Assembly (NCBI RefSeq): GCF_000004825.1
Contig: NW_008805085.1
Coordinates: forward strand, 992,001-1,056,000
From: Heterostelium album PN500
Taxonomy: Eukaryota; Evosea; Eumycetozoa; Acytosteliales; Acytosteliaceae
DNA: 64,000 nt
Direction of reading: 5' to 3'
Shown here: positions 25,440 through 35,689 of the stretch, in pieces
How the letters are laid out: every line of letters begins with the position of its first letter
How positions within the stretch are numbered: position 1 is the first letter of the stretch
Translations under genes and position numbers: made by a program
The notes under the pieces: generated by a model
Databases searched by the model: none
Seen by the model: the letters and a program-made list of their open reading frames with translations, nothing else
Told to the model about the DNA's origin: nothing

Positions 25440-25804
25440 ACTAATAAATAATTTATACCGAACCATTTTTTAAAACTATTTATTATTTATGTGTTGGTTA
25501 AATCACCCGTATTTCACGAGTGTTTCTCGGTTGATGTATCTTTACATATATTGATTTTAGCAGATAGAATACTGCAGTGGAAGTTGAGTTGAAATATTGT
25601 AGTATGGATATGGTTGGAATTAATTATTGTTATTCTTTTGCTTGGTGGTGGGTACTCTATATAAACTGCAACCTTGGTACCAATTGTTGGTTTCTCCTTT
25701 GATTTGTAACTACCACGATCGAATATATGTTTTTTAAATAGAACATCAATATAAAAATAATAATAGTGAATTATTATTAAAGTTTTTTTATAACTATATG
25801 GTTT
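25440..25804. other. Convergent spacer with an orphan open frame
   Basis: This lies between the 3' ends of the Sec7 and epimerase genes. On the minus strand a frame without ATG stays open from about 25800 down to a TGA at 25514-25516. From about 25725 it has gene-like composition, including GTKVAVYIEYPPPSKR. It could be a decayed gene piece, an unrecognised 3' exon or chance; I do not call a gene. Confidence 0.35.
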
Positions 25805-26779
25805 TTATTTTTGATTTAATAACTTCCAAGCTTGAAGGTATTGTTTGGTATGATCTAAAAGTGAAACTCTGGTTGGTTTCCATCCAAGAAGTGTTTCTGC
25901 CTTCTTACTGGAAAGTCTGTTGGAAATTGAGTAAATGAAAGCATAAAAGTCATCATCTGGTGGAGCAATGAAATTTACTTGCTTAACCTCAACACCTGCC
26001 TCCTTTGCAATTGCATAGATTACTTCTTCAGATTTGAAGTAGTTGGAAGAACCAAGGAAGATATTTCCCTTGACAGCCTGTCCCTTAAGTCCGGCCAACA
26101 AGTAGAGCTGACCAAGATCATAGGAGTGTACAAACGAACGATATTGATCTTTCTTACCAAACAATGTTACCTGTCCATCGACTGGTTGTGTGGCGTTCTT
26201 AAAGTAGTAGGATGAGGCTGAACCTTGCTTTCCATAGAGGAATGCTGGTTGTATAACGATTGCACCGATAGACTTGTAGAGCTCCTCATAGGACTTTCTG
26301 ATTGGGAAGTATGCATTGGTGAGATTGTATGGTGAATTCTCATTGATAAGATCTTGACTGTCTGCATAAACCAAACAACCACTTGTATATAGAATGATCA
26401 ACTCTGGCTTCTGGGAAGCTATTACCTTCAATTTGTTGAAGATTAAATCAGAGGTGACACGATCAGTGTAGTTACCAACGGCTTCAACAACAATATCTAC
26501 CTTTTCAGCAACTGGTCCCCAAACATCAACGTCAGCAATACTGGCAATGAGTGGAATGACTGTTTATTTTTACAAATTCCAAAATTAATAAACTTTTTAA
26601 CTATTGCTTACATGTTTATTTGTTTATTGATATTAAAACTTACTTTCATTCTTTGCTACCAAATCAGCTTTTTCTTGTGATCTTACTAAACCATAAACAG
26701 TGAGACCATGGTTTACATATGCAGAAGCAACAGCACTTCCAATTGATCCAGCAGCTCCTAAAATTAATACTGATGACAT
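25805..26779 (-). CDS. NAD-dependent epimerase/dehydratase-like protein (extended SDR)
   Basis: Two exons, 26779-26644 and 26559-25805, encode 296 residues. The N-terminus MSSVLILGAAGSIGSAVA is a Rossmann dinucleotide-binding start of the GxxGxxG kind. Further landmarks are ILYTSGCLVYAD (the strand bearing the active-site Ser/Thr), QPAFLYGKQGS, and a C-terminal ETLLGWKPTR like that of sugar-nucleotide epimerases. The usual YxxxK pair is not exact: the likely Tyr is in AYFPIRKSYEE, with Arg at +4 and Lys at +5, so catalysis may be altered or the Tyr is a different one. The substrate is unknown; similar proteins act on nucleotide sugars or small carbonyls. The start codon is unambiguous and the intron (GTAAGT...AACAG) keeps frame. 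Its stop faces that of the Sec7 gene across 365 bases. Confidence 0.85.
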
Positions 26780-26898
26780 AATTTTTTTTAAATTATTGAG
26801 TATATTTATATTTATATATATTTGTTTTTAATTATTTGTTATATTTTGATATAAAATGAGTAGAGCTCTAAACTATTTATAATCCATTGTTCTTGATA

Positions 26899-26924
26899 AT
26901 CTTTGGAAATAGATTTCCAAAGAT
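26899..26924. repeat. Perfect 12-bp inverted repeat, 2-base loop
   Basis: ATCTTTGGAAAT, then AG, then ATTTCCAAAGAT. A second, weaker inverted repeat (ATTCCAT...ATGGAAT, 26936-26961) follows within 40 bases. The position is about 120 bases upstream of the epimerase start codon, so it could lie in its promoter or form a cruciform or hairpin. Confidence 0.85.
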
Positions 26925-27146
26925 AAATATTGAACATTCCATTATCTCCATTCGATGGAATAGTAAAGTGTAGTTTTAAATTAGATGATAATGGTGAATG
27001 CTTTCAGAAGATTTATTAAAAATCAAAAGAGTCTTCGAGAGACTATTTTAATTTTGAGATTTCTTTGATTTGATTTTATTTGCAAACATGTCAAAATTTA
27101 TTTTGATCAAATTTGGGATCAGCAACAATTCGAGAAACTTTTTGCA

Positions 27147-27169
27147 AATCATACCATGTTGGTATGATT
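27147..27169. repeat. Perfect 10-bp inverted repeat, 3-base loop
   Basis: AATCATACCA, then TGT, then TGGTATGATT. It lies seven bases after the first copy of the repeated 17-base motif. There is no poly(T) tail right after it, so a terminator reading is weak. Confidence 0.85.
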
Positions 27170-27640
27170 ATCAAATAGAAATATAAATATATTAACTACC
27201 AAAATATCTTCAAAGATATCATTTTAAAATAAAATCAATAAAGTTTTAAAATTTATTTATGATTAACAATTCGAGAAACTTTATGATTAAAAAAATAAAT
27301 TTAATTATAAAAACCACCAAAATATCTTTTTAAAAATAAAACTACTTCTCGAACTTAATCTTGAATATACAGTATAATTATATTGTATAGCGAGCTGTAG
27401 TCAATCTCAACATCTAATTAGTTGAAATATGATTTGCAAATACATCTTTTATCACCATGCAATTTCATATCTTGGTTTTCGATTATTAGCATTTCTCAAG
27501 AAAGAAGCAGATTGATAAATTATTATCAGTTTAGATTAGTTTGTTTTTTTTTTTTTTAGTTTTAAAAAAAAAAGTAATAAAAAAAAAATATTTAATCTAT
27601 TTTATTATTATATATTTTTATAAAAGTTTATGTAATTATA

Positions 27641-29495
27641 TTAATGGTTGATTGCCTTTGAGATTTGATCCCAAGCAGCTTGAACCAAACCAATGAATGG
27701 TGGTGATGGTCTTTGTGGTCTTGATTTGAACTCTGGGTGGAATTGGCAGGCAACAAAGTAGTCGTGACCGTCCAACTCTACGATTTCCATACGGGTGTTG
27801 GTGGAATCCTTTCCAACGAAACGCAATCCCTTGGTACCGATCTCTTGGATGTACTCTGGGTTGACTTCATAACGATGACGATGACGCTCCTCGACGGCTT
27901 CACCGACCTTGGTGACATTGTATAGCTTGGCAATCTTGCAGTCGACATCGTTGAAGATGGTGTCACGTGAACCCAAACGCATGGTGGCACCCATATGAGT
28001 CTTTGAGACTTCAGGCATGAAAATTACAACATTCTTGGTTCCATTACCAAACTCTTCGGAATTGGCACCTGTCCAGCCGAGCATGTTTCTGGCGTATTCG
28101 ATAACGGCGACTTGCATACCCAAGCAAATACCCAAGTATGGCTTGTTGTGAGTACGCGCGTAGTTGGCAGCGAGAATCATACCCTCGACACCACGATCAC
28201 CGAAACCACCTGGCACCAGAATACCGTGTGCAGAACGCAACAAATCCCAGGCACGATCGTGTTTCTCTGGTGAAAAGTCTGTAATGGGCGAGGCGTTACC
28301 TTCTCTGGCTGGCTCCAAGTCGGATGCTTCGATCCAGTCGATCACAGTCTTACGATCGAGATGCATAGAGGCGTGCTCCAACGCTTTGATCACCGAGAGA
28401 TAAGAGTCAGTCAAACCAGTGTATTTACCAACCATAGCAATACGAATTGGGCCGAATCCCTCGTTGTTGATTCTGTCCATACGGTCGGCCATAGCTTTCC
28501 AGGCTTCCAACCAGTATGGGGTACCTTGGTTACCGTCGTCACCCATATGTCCATTCTCCTTGACACAGTTGATATCTACCTTTGGTGTCAACTTCAAACG
28601 ATTCAAAATAATGTTTGGTGTATTTTGTTGGTAGAGCAACAGTGGGACACGATAGATGTTGGAGACGTCGTGCACTCCAATGACGTTCTCTGGTGCGACG
28701 TGGCAGAACAGCGAGATCTTCTTTTTGGTCTCGGTGGACAATGGCTGAGTGCTACGACACATAACGAGATTTGGACTGAGACCGAGTGCTCTCAACTCAC
28801 GGACAGACTGTTGCGATGGCTTGGTCTTTTGCTCACCGACGACACCCAACACCGGCACCAAAGTGACATGTAACAAACAAAAGTTGTCCTCACCAACACG
28901 GAATTGGAATTGACGCATCGCCTCAATGAATGGCATAGATTCGATATCTCCAACGGTTCCACCCAACTCGATGACACAAACATCTGGAGTACCCTCTTGT
29001 CCATCCACTGGAATATGAGCGACACGTTCAACCCACTGTTGGATCTCCTCAGTAATATGTGGAACAACTTGTACAGTCTTACCCAAGAACAAACCTTTAC
29101 GTTCCTATAAATAAATAAAAAAAAACAAACAAACAATTAATAAAACTAATATATATATTTAAATAAACAATAATAATTATTATTATAATATTTACCTTTT
29201 CAATTACTAAATTATAAATCTTTCCAGTTGTAATGTTATTATCACGATTTAAACTGACGTCAAGGAAACGCTCGTAGTTTCCAAGATCGAGATCTACTTC
29301 ACCACCGTCATTGAGAACGAATACTTCACCGTGTTCGAATGGACTCATGGTACCGGCATCAATGTTCAAGTATGGATCGATCTTGATCGATGTCACACGC
29401 AATCCCATTGACTTCATGATCATTGCTGTGCTACTTGCAATGATACCCTTGCCAATACCACTCAACACACCACCAGTAACTAAAATATATTTCAT
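27641..29495 (-). CDS. ctps: CTP synthase
   Basis: Exons 29495-29196 and 29104-27641 encode 587 residues, in the range of eukaryotic CTP synthases. The synthetase half starts [20 protein letters not shown] and has [29 protein letters not shown] and [16 protein letters not shown]. The class I glutaminase half has [10 protein letters not shown], with the nucleophile Cys near residue 428, and CQFHPEF, whose His and Glu complete the triad. The enzyme makes CTP from UTP, ATP and glutamine, the last step of pyrimidine nucleotide synthesis, and forms cytoplasmic filaments in many organisms. The single intron separates IEK from ERKGLFLG and is phase 0. All key residues are present. Its start lies about 1.3 kb from that of the divergent QCR8 gene. 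Confidence 0.97.
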
Positions 29496-30828
29496 CTTGT
29501 TGTTTTAAAAAAATAAATAATATATAAATATATAAAATTGAATTATATAAATAATGATAATAATAATAGATTATTAAATGTGAGATATATGTTTGTAAAA
29601 AAAAAAAAAATACTAGTTTTTTTTAAATTTAAGAATTAATTATAGGTTAGTTCTAAAATTAATCGTTTTAATAAAAAAAAAACAGGTTTTACAAAGTAAG
29701 TAGTAATAATAAAAAATAATATTATATTATAAAGTTACTTATTTGGCCGCGAAAATGAAAATTCGGGAAAGAGTTTAACGTTCAAACATGCTGATTTATA
29801 GTAGACGAGAATTGAAACTTTCGACGAGTAAAAACAAAAATAAAAATAAAAATAAATTTTAAATCAACATTTTCGAAAATAAAAATAATATTAAAGTATG
29901 ATTACACCAGCATTGTTCCAACTTTTTTTGAGATTTATTTTTTAACCGATAAAAATACCGCGGTTTTTTATTATTAATTGTTTATTTATTTTATTTTTGT
30001 TTTATTATTTGTTTAACAACAATTCCCACTTCTTTTTAGTCATGCTTGCTGACTTGTTTTTTTTGTAGAGAGGATTAAGAATAGATATACTCAGATGTGT
30101 ACACATTAAATTGATTGATTGATTGATTGATTGTCACAATCTCAAAAATACTATTTTTTTATTTTTTTTATTGATTCGTCCGAATTTCAATTGATTTATT
30201 TGTAAAGTTATAGAATGTTTTATTTGTAGACAAGAAATAAATTTAAATTCTTATTACATTGACGCCATTTTCATTGGTAATAATAACGATCATCATGTCT
30301 CAGAAATTTGTGCACGGGTCTTTTTTTTTATTTATTTTTTGGTGAAATGTTTTTTGTGATTTTGATTTTTCAAACACTCATACTAGCTAATTGTTGCGCA
30401 TATTCAAAATATTTCAATTTTATTTACTAATTAAATTTATATATTATTAAAAAGTAAAGTATTGAATTTAAGTTCAACTAAAGCAAAGTCAATCGATGAA
30501 TCAATCAATCAAATCAAATAGTAGATCGATCAGTTCAGAAGCAGAAAATCTGATAAAATAGTTATTATGGTGAAATCGATCGATCAATCATTCATTCATT
30601 TATCAATTCAACAATCATGAACGAAACATATAGCTAATTATCAGATTGATTAATTCTGGTTGAATGATATGATAAATTCGATATATGATTGACTGAATTA
30701 TTTTATCGAATGATATTGCAGCAGTTCAGATTTTAAAAAAATAAAATAAAAAATAAAAATTGATCAATGAAAACTAATTCGAATTCAACTCTCTTACATT
30801 TATAATAATAATAATAGATTAAATAATA
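29496..30828. promoter_or_regulatory. Divergent spacer, CTP synthase / QCR8
   Basis: 1.3 kb of A/T-rich DNA between two outward-pointing genes; both promoters must lie here. It contains a TTGA/ATTG repeat at about 30110-30131 and many short ATCGATCAATC-type words at about 30490-30610. A slightly more G+C-rich patch lies at about 29745-29830. No open frame or RNA fold could be supported. Confidence 0.5.
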
Positions 30829-31050
30829 ATGGGAGGATCAGGAGCCGTCTTTGGAAAGCAAATCACCTACACTCTTTCACCATTCCGTCAAAGATTGTTT
30901 GTCAACTACTTCAAGAATGCCGTACCACATATCAAGCGTGGTGTTCGTGAGCATTCACTTGCCATTGTACCATACTTTGTTGCTTTGGGTGTCACTGTCA
31001 ACTGGGCAAATCACTCTTACCACGAGGGTATGAAGGAGCACTGGTACTAA
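30829..31050 (+). CDS. Cytochrome bc1 complex subunit 8 (QCR8/UQCRQ)
   Basis: A single exon of 73 residues. The N-terminal matrix part has ITYTLSPFRQRLFVNYF, matching the SYSLSPFEQR of animal UQCRQ. It is followed by basic PHIKRGVREH and a transmembrane segment, LAIVPYFVALGVTVNWA (~44-61), with a short charged end. In complex III this small subunit packs against cytochrome b near the quinone site and is needed for assembly. It has no cleavable presequence, as is usual for QCR8. Length is similar to other family members (about 70-95). Codons are strongly C-ending (TTC, CAC, GTC), fitting high expression. The start ATG follows an A/T leader. Identification rests on the SPF(R/E)QR motif, size and topology. 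Confidence 0.9.
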   Translation: MGGSGAVFGKQITYTLSPFRQRLFVNYFKNAVPHIKRGVREHSLAIVPYFVALGVTVNWANHSYHEGMKEHWY

Positions 31051-31772
31051 GCAATCAGTTGTTTTTTAGATCAAAAACTATTTTAAAACTTATATATTTC
31101 AAAATATACACAAGGTAAATATATATTGATCAATAGCAACAATTCAAACTATAATATATAATTTTAGATCAAAATGAAAATAAAAAAACTAACTATTTCA
31201 ATCTTAATCATAGGATTTAACTTGTAATTCAAGAAAAAATAAAAAAAAAAAACAAAACTTAAACCTATATTTACGATCATTTAGATTTAACAATATTATT
31301 TTGTGTGGTAGATCGCGATCGGTTGATCAATTTATTTAGGAATCTAACAGGTATACATGTTGATCAGATATGATAGAAAACAGGTATTAAAAAAAGAAAA
31401 GAGTAGAAAAGACGAAAAGCAGTCAAAAAAGATGAGAGGTTTAACGGAAATGGATATCAGCTCAAGCATAATTATATATTTATAAAAAAACTATAGATCT
31501 ATATTATTGAAGATAGAAAGGGTATTACAAAGCAAAACAAAAATGCAGTATTATATCTACTACCTGCTTGTTAGAAATCATACAAAGTGATTATTTGCTT
31601 CCTCTTCTTTTTTTTTATTTATCTTTGTTAATGCTAGTTATTATTATTGTTGTTGTTCTGAGTGTTTGTTAAACACATATATAAGTATAAAGTTAGTTTA
31701 TTAGCATACTCTGTTAAAGGAATTATATACAGGCATTGATTTATCGATGTAAGTTAGTTAGTCAGTTAGAAT
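31051..31772. other. Convergent spacer after QCR8
   Basis: About 720 bases of A/T-rich DNA between the QCR8 and fucosyltransferase-like 3' ends. There are no open frames of note, and no hairpin stronger than a few base pairs was seen. Confidence 0.55.
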
Positions 31773-33651
31773 TTAGGGATTTGCAACCCATGGACTATTA
31801 TCTACACTCATCCAACTGACAAAGGAATTATAGTTTTTAGCAGCCATTAACTCAGTGATGGTTCTACCGATGTTTGACGATTGCGTTCCAATGAAGAATT
31901 TACATTCACTGGCAATGTGCACCTCGGAAAATAGCTGTGCACCGTAAGTAGATTTCAAATTGGATGGTATTCTTCCGGTTTCTAGCTCCTTGGCGACCTC
32001 CAGTACTCGATCGGAATACCTCACTATCTCCTTGATGTATCTGATATTCAGGTTGAGTTTTAACGCTTGCGATCGTCGCTCGAGCATCTCTATCACCGTG
32101 CTGTTATCGGTCATCAGAAAGATATCGTGGAGACGTGTGGCGTTACGAGTCACCTCGAGAATCGCTTTGAAGTAGTCGTCGAACGGAGTCATGCTAACGC
32201 CAGACTCATCCCACTTGTCGCCACACCGGATATGCACACTGACACAGCAGTCTTCGCATCCCGCTGGCATCAAACGATCTCCCCACAACTCTTGTTTGTA
32301 TCGACGTATCATTTGGCGTGTCTCATAGCTAGGTCGTGCCAGCCAATCCATGATGTACGACCGATACTCTAGTAGCGAAGCGAAACGTGTTTCCGGGTAG
32401 TCTCTTGGCGATCTAAACTTATAATACACCATATAGCTATTCTCAACGATAGTTACACGACGATCTCTATCATATTCACTATAATACAACTCAGTGATAT
32501 ACTGAGGTGATTCAATATCAACATCTTTCATTTCACATCTATTGTGTAATATATTATTAACAATTAGTTACTAATACAATTGAATAATAGTAGTCGTTGT
32601 TTATAACTACTTACGTTGATAGAGGAAGTAATACATCATTCCAATGATTGGCATAGGAGTAGGATGTTGTATTGACAATGAACATTCTTTTGAATTGGTA
32701 GGAGAGCGAGAGAGAGTAGGCAACAAAGTGTAACATTGAGAACATTCCTCGCGGACCGATCTCGTAAATCAATACTTTAAGATGTTGGTTATCAGCAGTG
32801 CATACTTGATGATCGGATGTTGTTGTTGTTGTTCTCAATTGATGCATTCTACTACTCAATCGACGAAATGTTCTCGATTGAAATTGTATCGACTCCAACT
32901 CTTTATACAACAGATGTCTGCCACTGTTTTGTTTTATCTTTTTCAGCTTCAACAAGATCTCACCGCGATTATCAACCGGATAATATTCATAGTCCAACAG
33001 ATTCCAAGATCTATTCTCAATGAGGAATGTATCGATTTTCCTGTTCAGTTCTGACCTTAACCAAGTGATGTGGTTAGCTACACACAGACTACTACTACCG
33101 ACAACAGTAATATCATCCACAACAACATCTTCAAAGAAGAACAACGATTCTAATATCACACCAATCGGCACTAGTGGTTGAGTTGGCGATTTACCGGATT
33201 TCGAGTTCAAACAATAATTCGATATATCTAAATAAAGTCTATTCACTTCTAAATTGATATTTTCTTTGCTATTGCCATTCCTTATGACGAGGTGTTGTTC
33301 GAATTGTGTGAATAGTTCGCTTAGAGTATCGAAGCTAGTGGTGTGCTGGTTATTGTAATTGCCGATTCCATGGAATCTATTGAAATGCAGTTGCAAAGAC
33401 CCAGATACACTATAAGATATATATATCGATTTATATCTATCTGAAAGTGATTCTAATTTATTAATTTTATTATTAACTTTGTTATTATTATTAATGTAAT
33501 TTTTACTATCATTGGTATGACCAAATAAAGAAGTAGTGGTAACAGTAGTAGCAAATTTATAATAGAACGACAACAAACAACTGAATATCAAATACAATAC
33601 TATAGATAGTAAAAGACAAATTAAATATCTTTTTACAATTCTGTATTTCAT
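31773..33651 (-). CDS. GT23-like (FUT8-type) fucosyltransferase, type II membrane protein
   Basis: Exons 33651-32615 and 32538-31773 encode 600 residues; animal FUT8 has about 575. A short basic cytoplasmic end (MKYRIVKRY) and a hydrophobic segment LICLLLSIVLYLIFSCLLSF form a Golgi-type signal anchor, followed by a long lumenal part. Near residue 448, VHIRCGDKWDE corresponds to the GDP-fucose-binding H(V/I)RRTDK motif of the family. Near the C-terminus FIGTQSSNIGRTITELM parallels FUT8 CTFSSQVCRVAYEIM. GT23 enzymes add alpha-1,6-fucose to N-glycan cores; the acceptor here is inferred. The change from RRTDK to RCGDK is notable, and other HxRxGDK fucosyltransferase families (O-fucose or NodZ-like) remain possible. 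The intron, phase 2, lies between PLS and CEMKD. No SH3-like domain is apparent at the C-terminus. Confidence 0.75.
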
Positions 33652-35689
33652 TTAATGTAATGTATCTTTGCAAAGATACTACAATAATAATAAATTATAA
33701 TAAATAAATAAATGATAATAGTAGAAAAAAAAATCACCTTCATTATACTGTTCACATCATACAACATTAATCAATTATAAAAAAAAACAACAACTAAATC
33801 AACACACACACACACACAAAAATGATTATTAGTAACCATTTATTTTTTTTTATAAAGAAGCAAACAATTATTTTTCTTGTTTATTTTTAATTAATTAAAA
33901 ATAAAAGGGGGTGGGTGAAGGGGAAAGTGGTAATGATTCGGTGTGGGGTGTTGTTTATTTGTAATCATCAAACAACAGCATTGGTCGGTCAGTCGATCAT
34001 GTTATGTATCAAAACTTTTAAAAGTAAAGTAAAGTAATAAAGTAAAGTATATTAATAATAAAAAGGTAAACAAAACTTTTCTATTCTCTCTTTCTCTATC
34101 TCAATAATAAATATAATATATTTTATATTTGTTCTATATCATTATTATTTATTTATTTATTTTTATTGCTAAAAGAAGTATAAAGAAGAAGAAACGAAAC
34201 TGCAATCGTGTGGTATCCAAAAATAAAAATAATATAATAAATAGATTAAGAAATACTGCTATACTTGTAAATCGATAAAATAAATAGAGTAAGACATCAT
34301 CGCCATTCAATCGAATAAATTTCCAATTTCATTTTATTTCATTTTAATTTTTGCTGCATCATCAATCATCAAAGACTCTGGAAACTAAAAAAAACCATCA
34401 GAGGATTGGCGATTTCAAAAATAAATTTCATAATCGATTTTATTTTTTTTATTTTTTTTTATTTTATTTTTTACTTCGGAGAGAACTACCTGAAGAAGAA
34501 TAAAAAGAAGAAAAAATTTTGTGTGTTAAATTTGCAAAAAAAATTGAGTGCTTCTATTGTTCTAAAGAACGCTTGTTGAATTCAATTTTTTTTTATTTTT
34601 CAAGCACCTGCAATAGTTTTGACAAAAATCCAAACAACAATCAATAATATATAGCGCAAATTTATTCTTTTTTCTTTTTTTTTTTGTTTTTTTTTTTTGA
34701 ATTTGAATTTGACAAATAACAAATATTAGTCATAATATACCAGAACCAACAACAAAGAACAGAACAAAACAAACAAGCATAATTAAATAACAAAGATCTT
34801 TTTTTTCATTGACCTTATTTAAAAAAAAAAAAAAAAAGAATAACGCAACAGAACAGAACAAAAAAGAATAACAGAAACAAACTTCAATACAATATTATCA
34901 GATTAATTTGTAGATTTGTTTTTTTTTTAATAATAATAATATCATTAGACATTTAAAGTTAGTTAGTTCATTTTAGATAGAATAGCAATTTAAATTGTTT
35001 TTCTTTTCACAAAAGTTGTTTAGTTTATTTATATTTATAAATAACAACACCTCTACAAAAATAATATTCGACAAATTCAATACAAATAATACCAACACTG
35101 CAACATTATAATAAAACATAGTTAGTTAATAATAACTGTTACTAATTTTCATTTAAAATTAAATTAGAAGAGGGAAATAGAAGTAGAAGTCACACTGCTA
35201 GATTCATCTATAAATTAATAACAACAAAAATAATAAAAAATACATAGTTTTTTTTTTAATTTAATAATAGTAAAAAAGAATAATAATAGTAATAATAGTA
35301 ATTTTATAGTTTTAGTAATAAAAGAGACAATTGAAAAATAGTTTAAAATTAATAATAATAATAGTTACTTACTTATAATTAAAAACATCGCTGTTTTTCT
35401 CAAATAGATAATAGAGGAATAAAAAGTGATAAAGATTAGTGTCGAGCTACCTTTACATTACTTTAATTCTATTCTATTCTATTTTATAAGTATAGTAAAA
35501 AAACAATAACAATAGTGATTCATATTATATTAAATAATAATAATAATAACAACAATAACAATAACTTTATTTATTTAAATTGAAAATTAGAGGTAAGATA
35601 TTATTATTTAAATACAATCAATATTAAACCAACATAATAATAACTAAACATAAAGCGAATTCGAATCAAGGTTAAAATCTGAGAAAGAA
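33652..35689. promoter_or_regulatory. 2-kb divergent spacer, fucosyltransferase / LRR gene
   Basis: Unusually long for this gene-dense window. It is very A/T-rich, with a G-rich patch at about 33906-33956 (GGGGGTGGGTGAAGGGG...), repeated AGTAAAGTAAAGTA (34023-34049), long A and T runs and ACAGAACA repeats (34842-34860). A GTAAGA at 35593 could open a 5' UTR intron of the LRR gene. I find no gene in it. Confidence 0.5.

Larger units (their letters stand above)
26780..27640. other. Spacer with hairpins and a repeated 17-base motif
   Basis: This lies upstream of the epimerase gene and downstream of CTP synthase (both -). It holds a 12-bp stem with 2-base loop (26899-26924), a 10-bp stem with 3-base loop (27147-27169) and a 7-bp stem (27204-27219). 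The 17-base string AACAATTCGAGAAACTT occurs twice, at 27124-27140 and 27265-27281. The phrase CCAAAATATCTT also recurs, so part of this DNA looks like an old local duplication. T-runs lie near the CTP synthase end. No gene seen. Confidence 0.6.

Noticed and set aside
29745-29830. G+C-richer patch as an RNA gene
   Set aside because: No stable cloverleaf or long stem could be drawn and no flanking terminator was seen.
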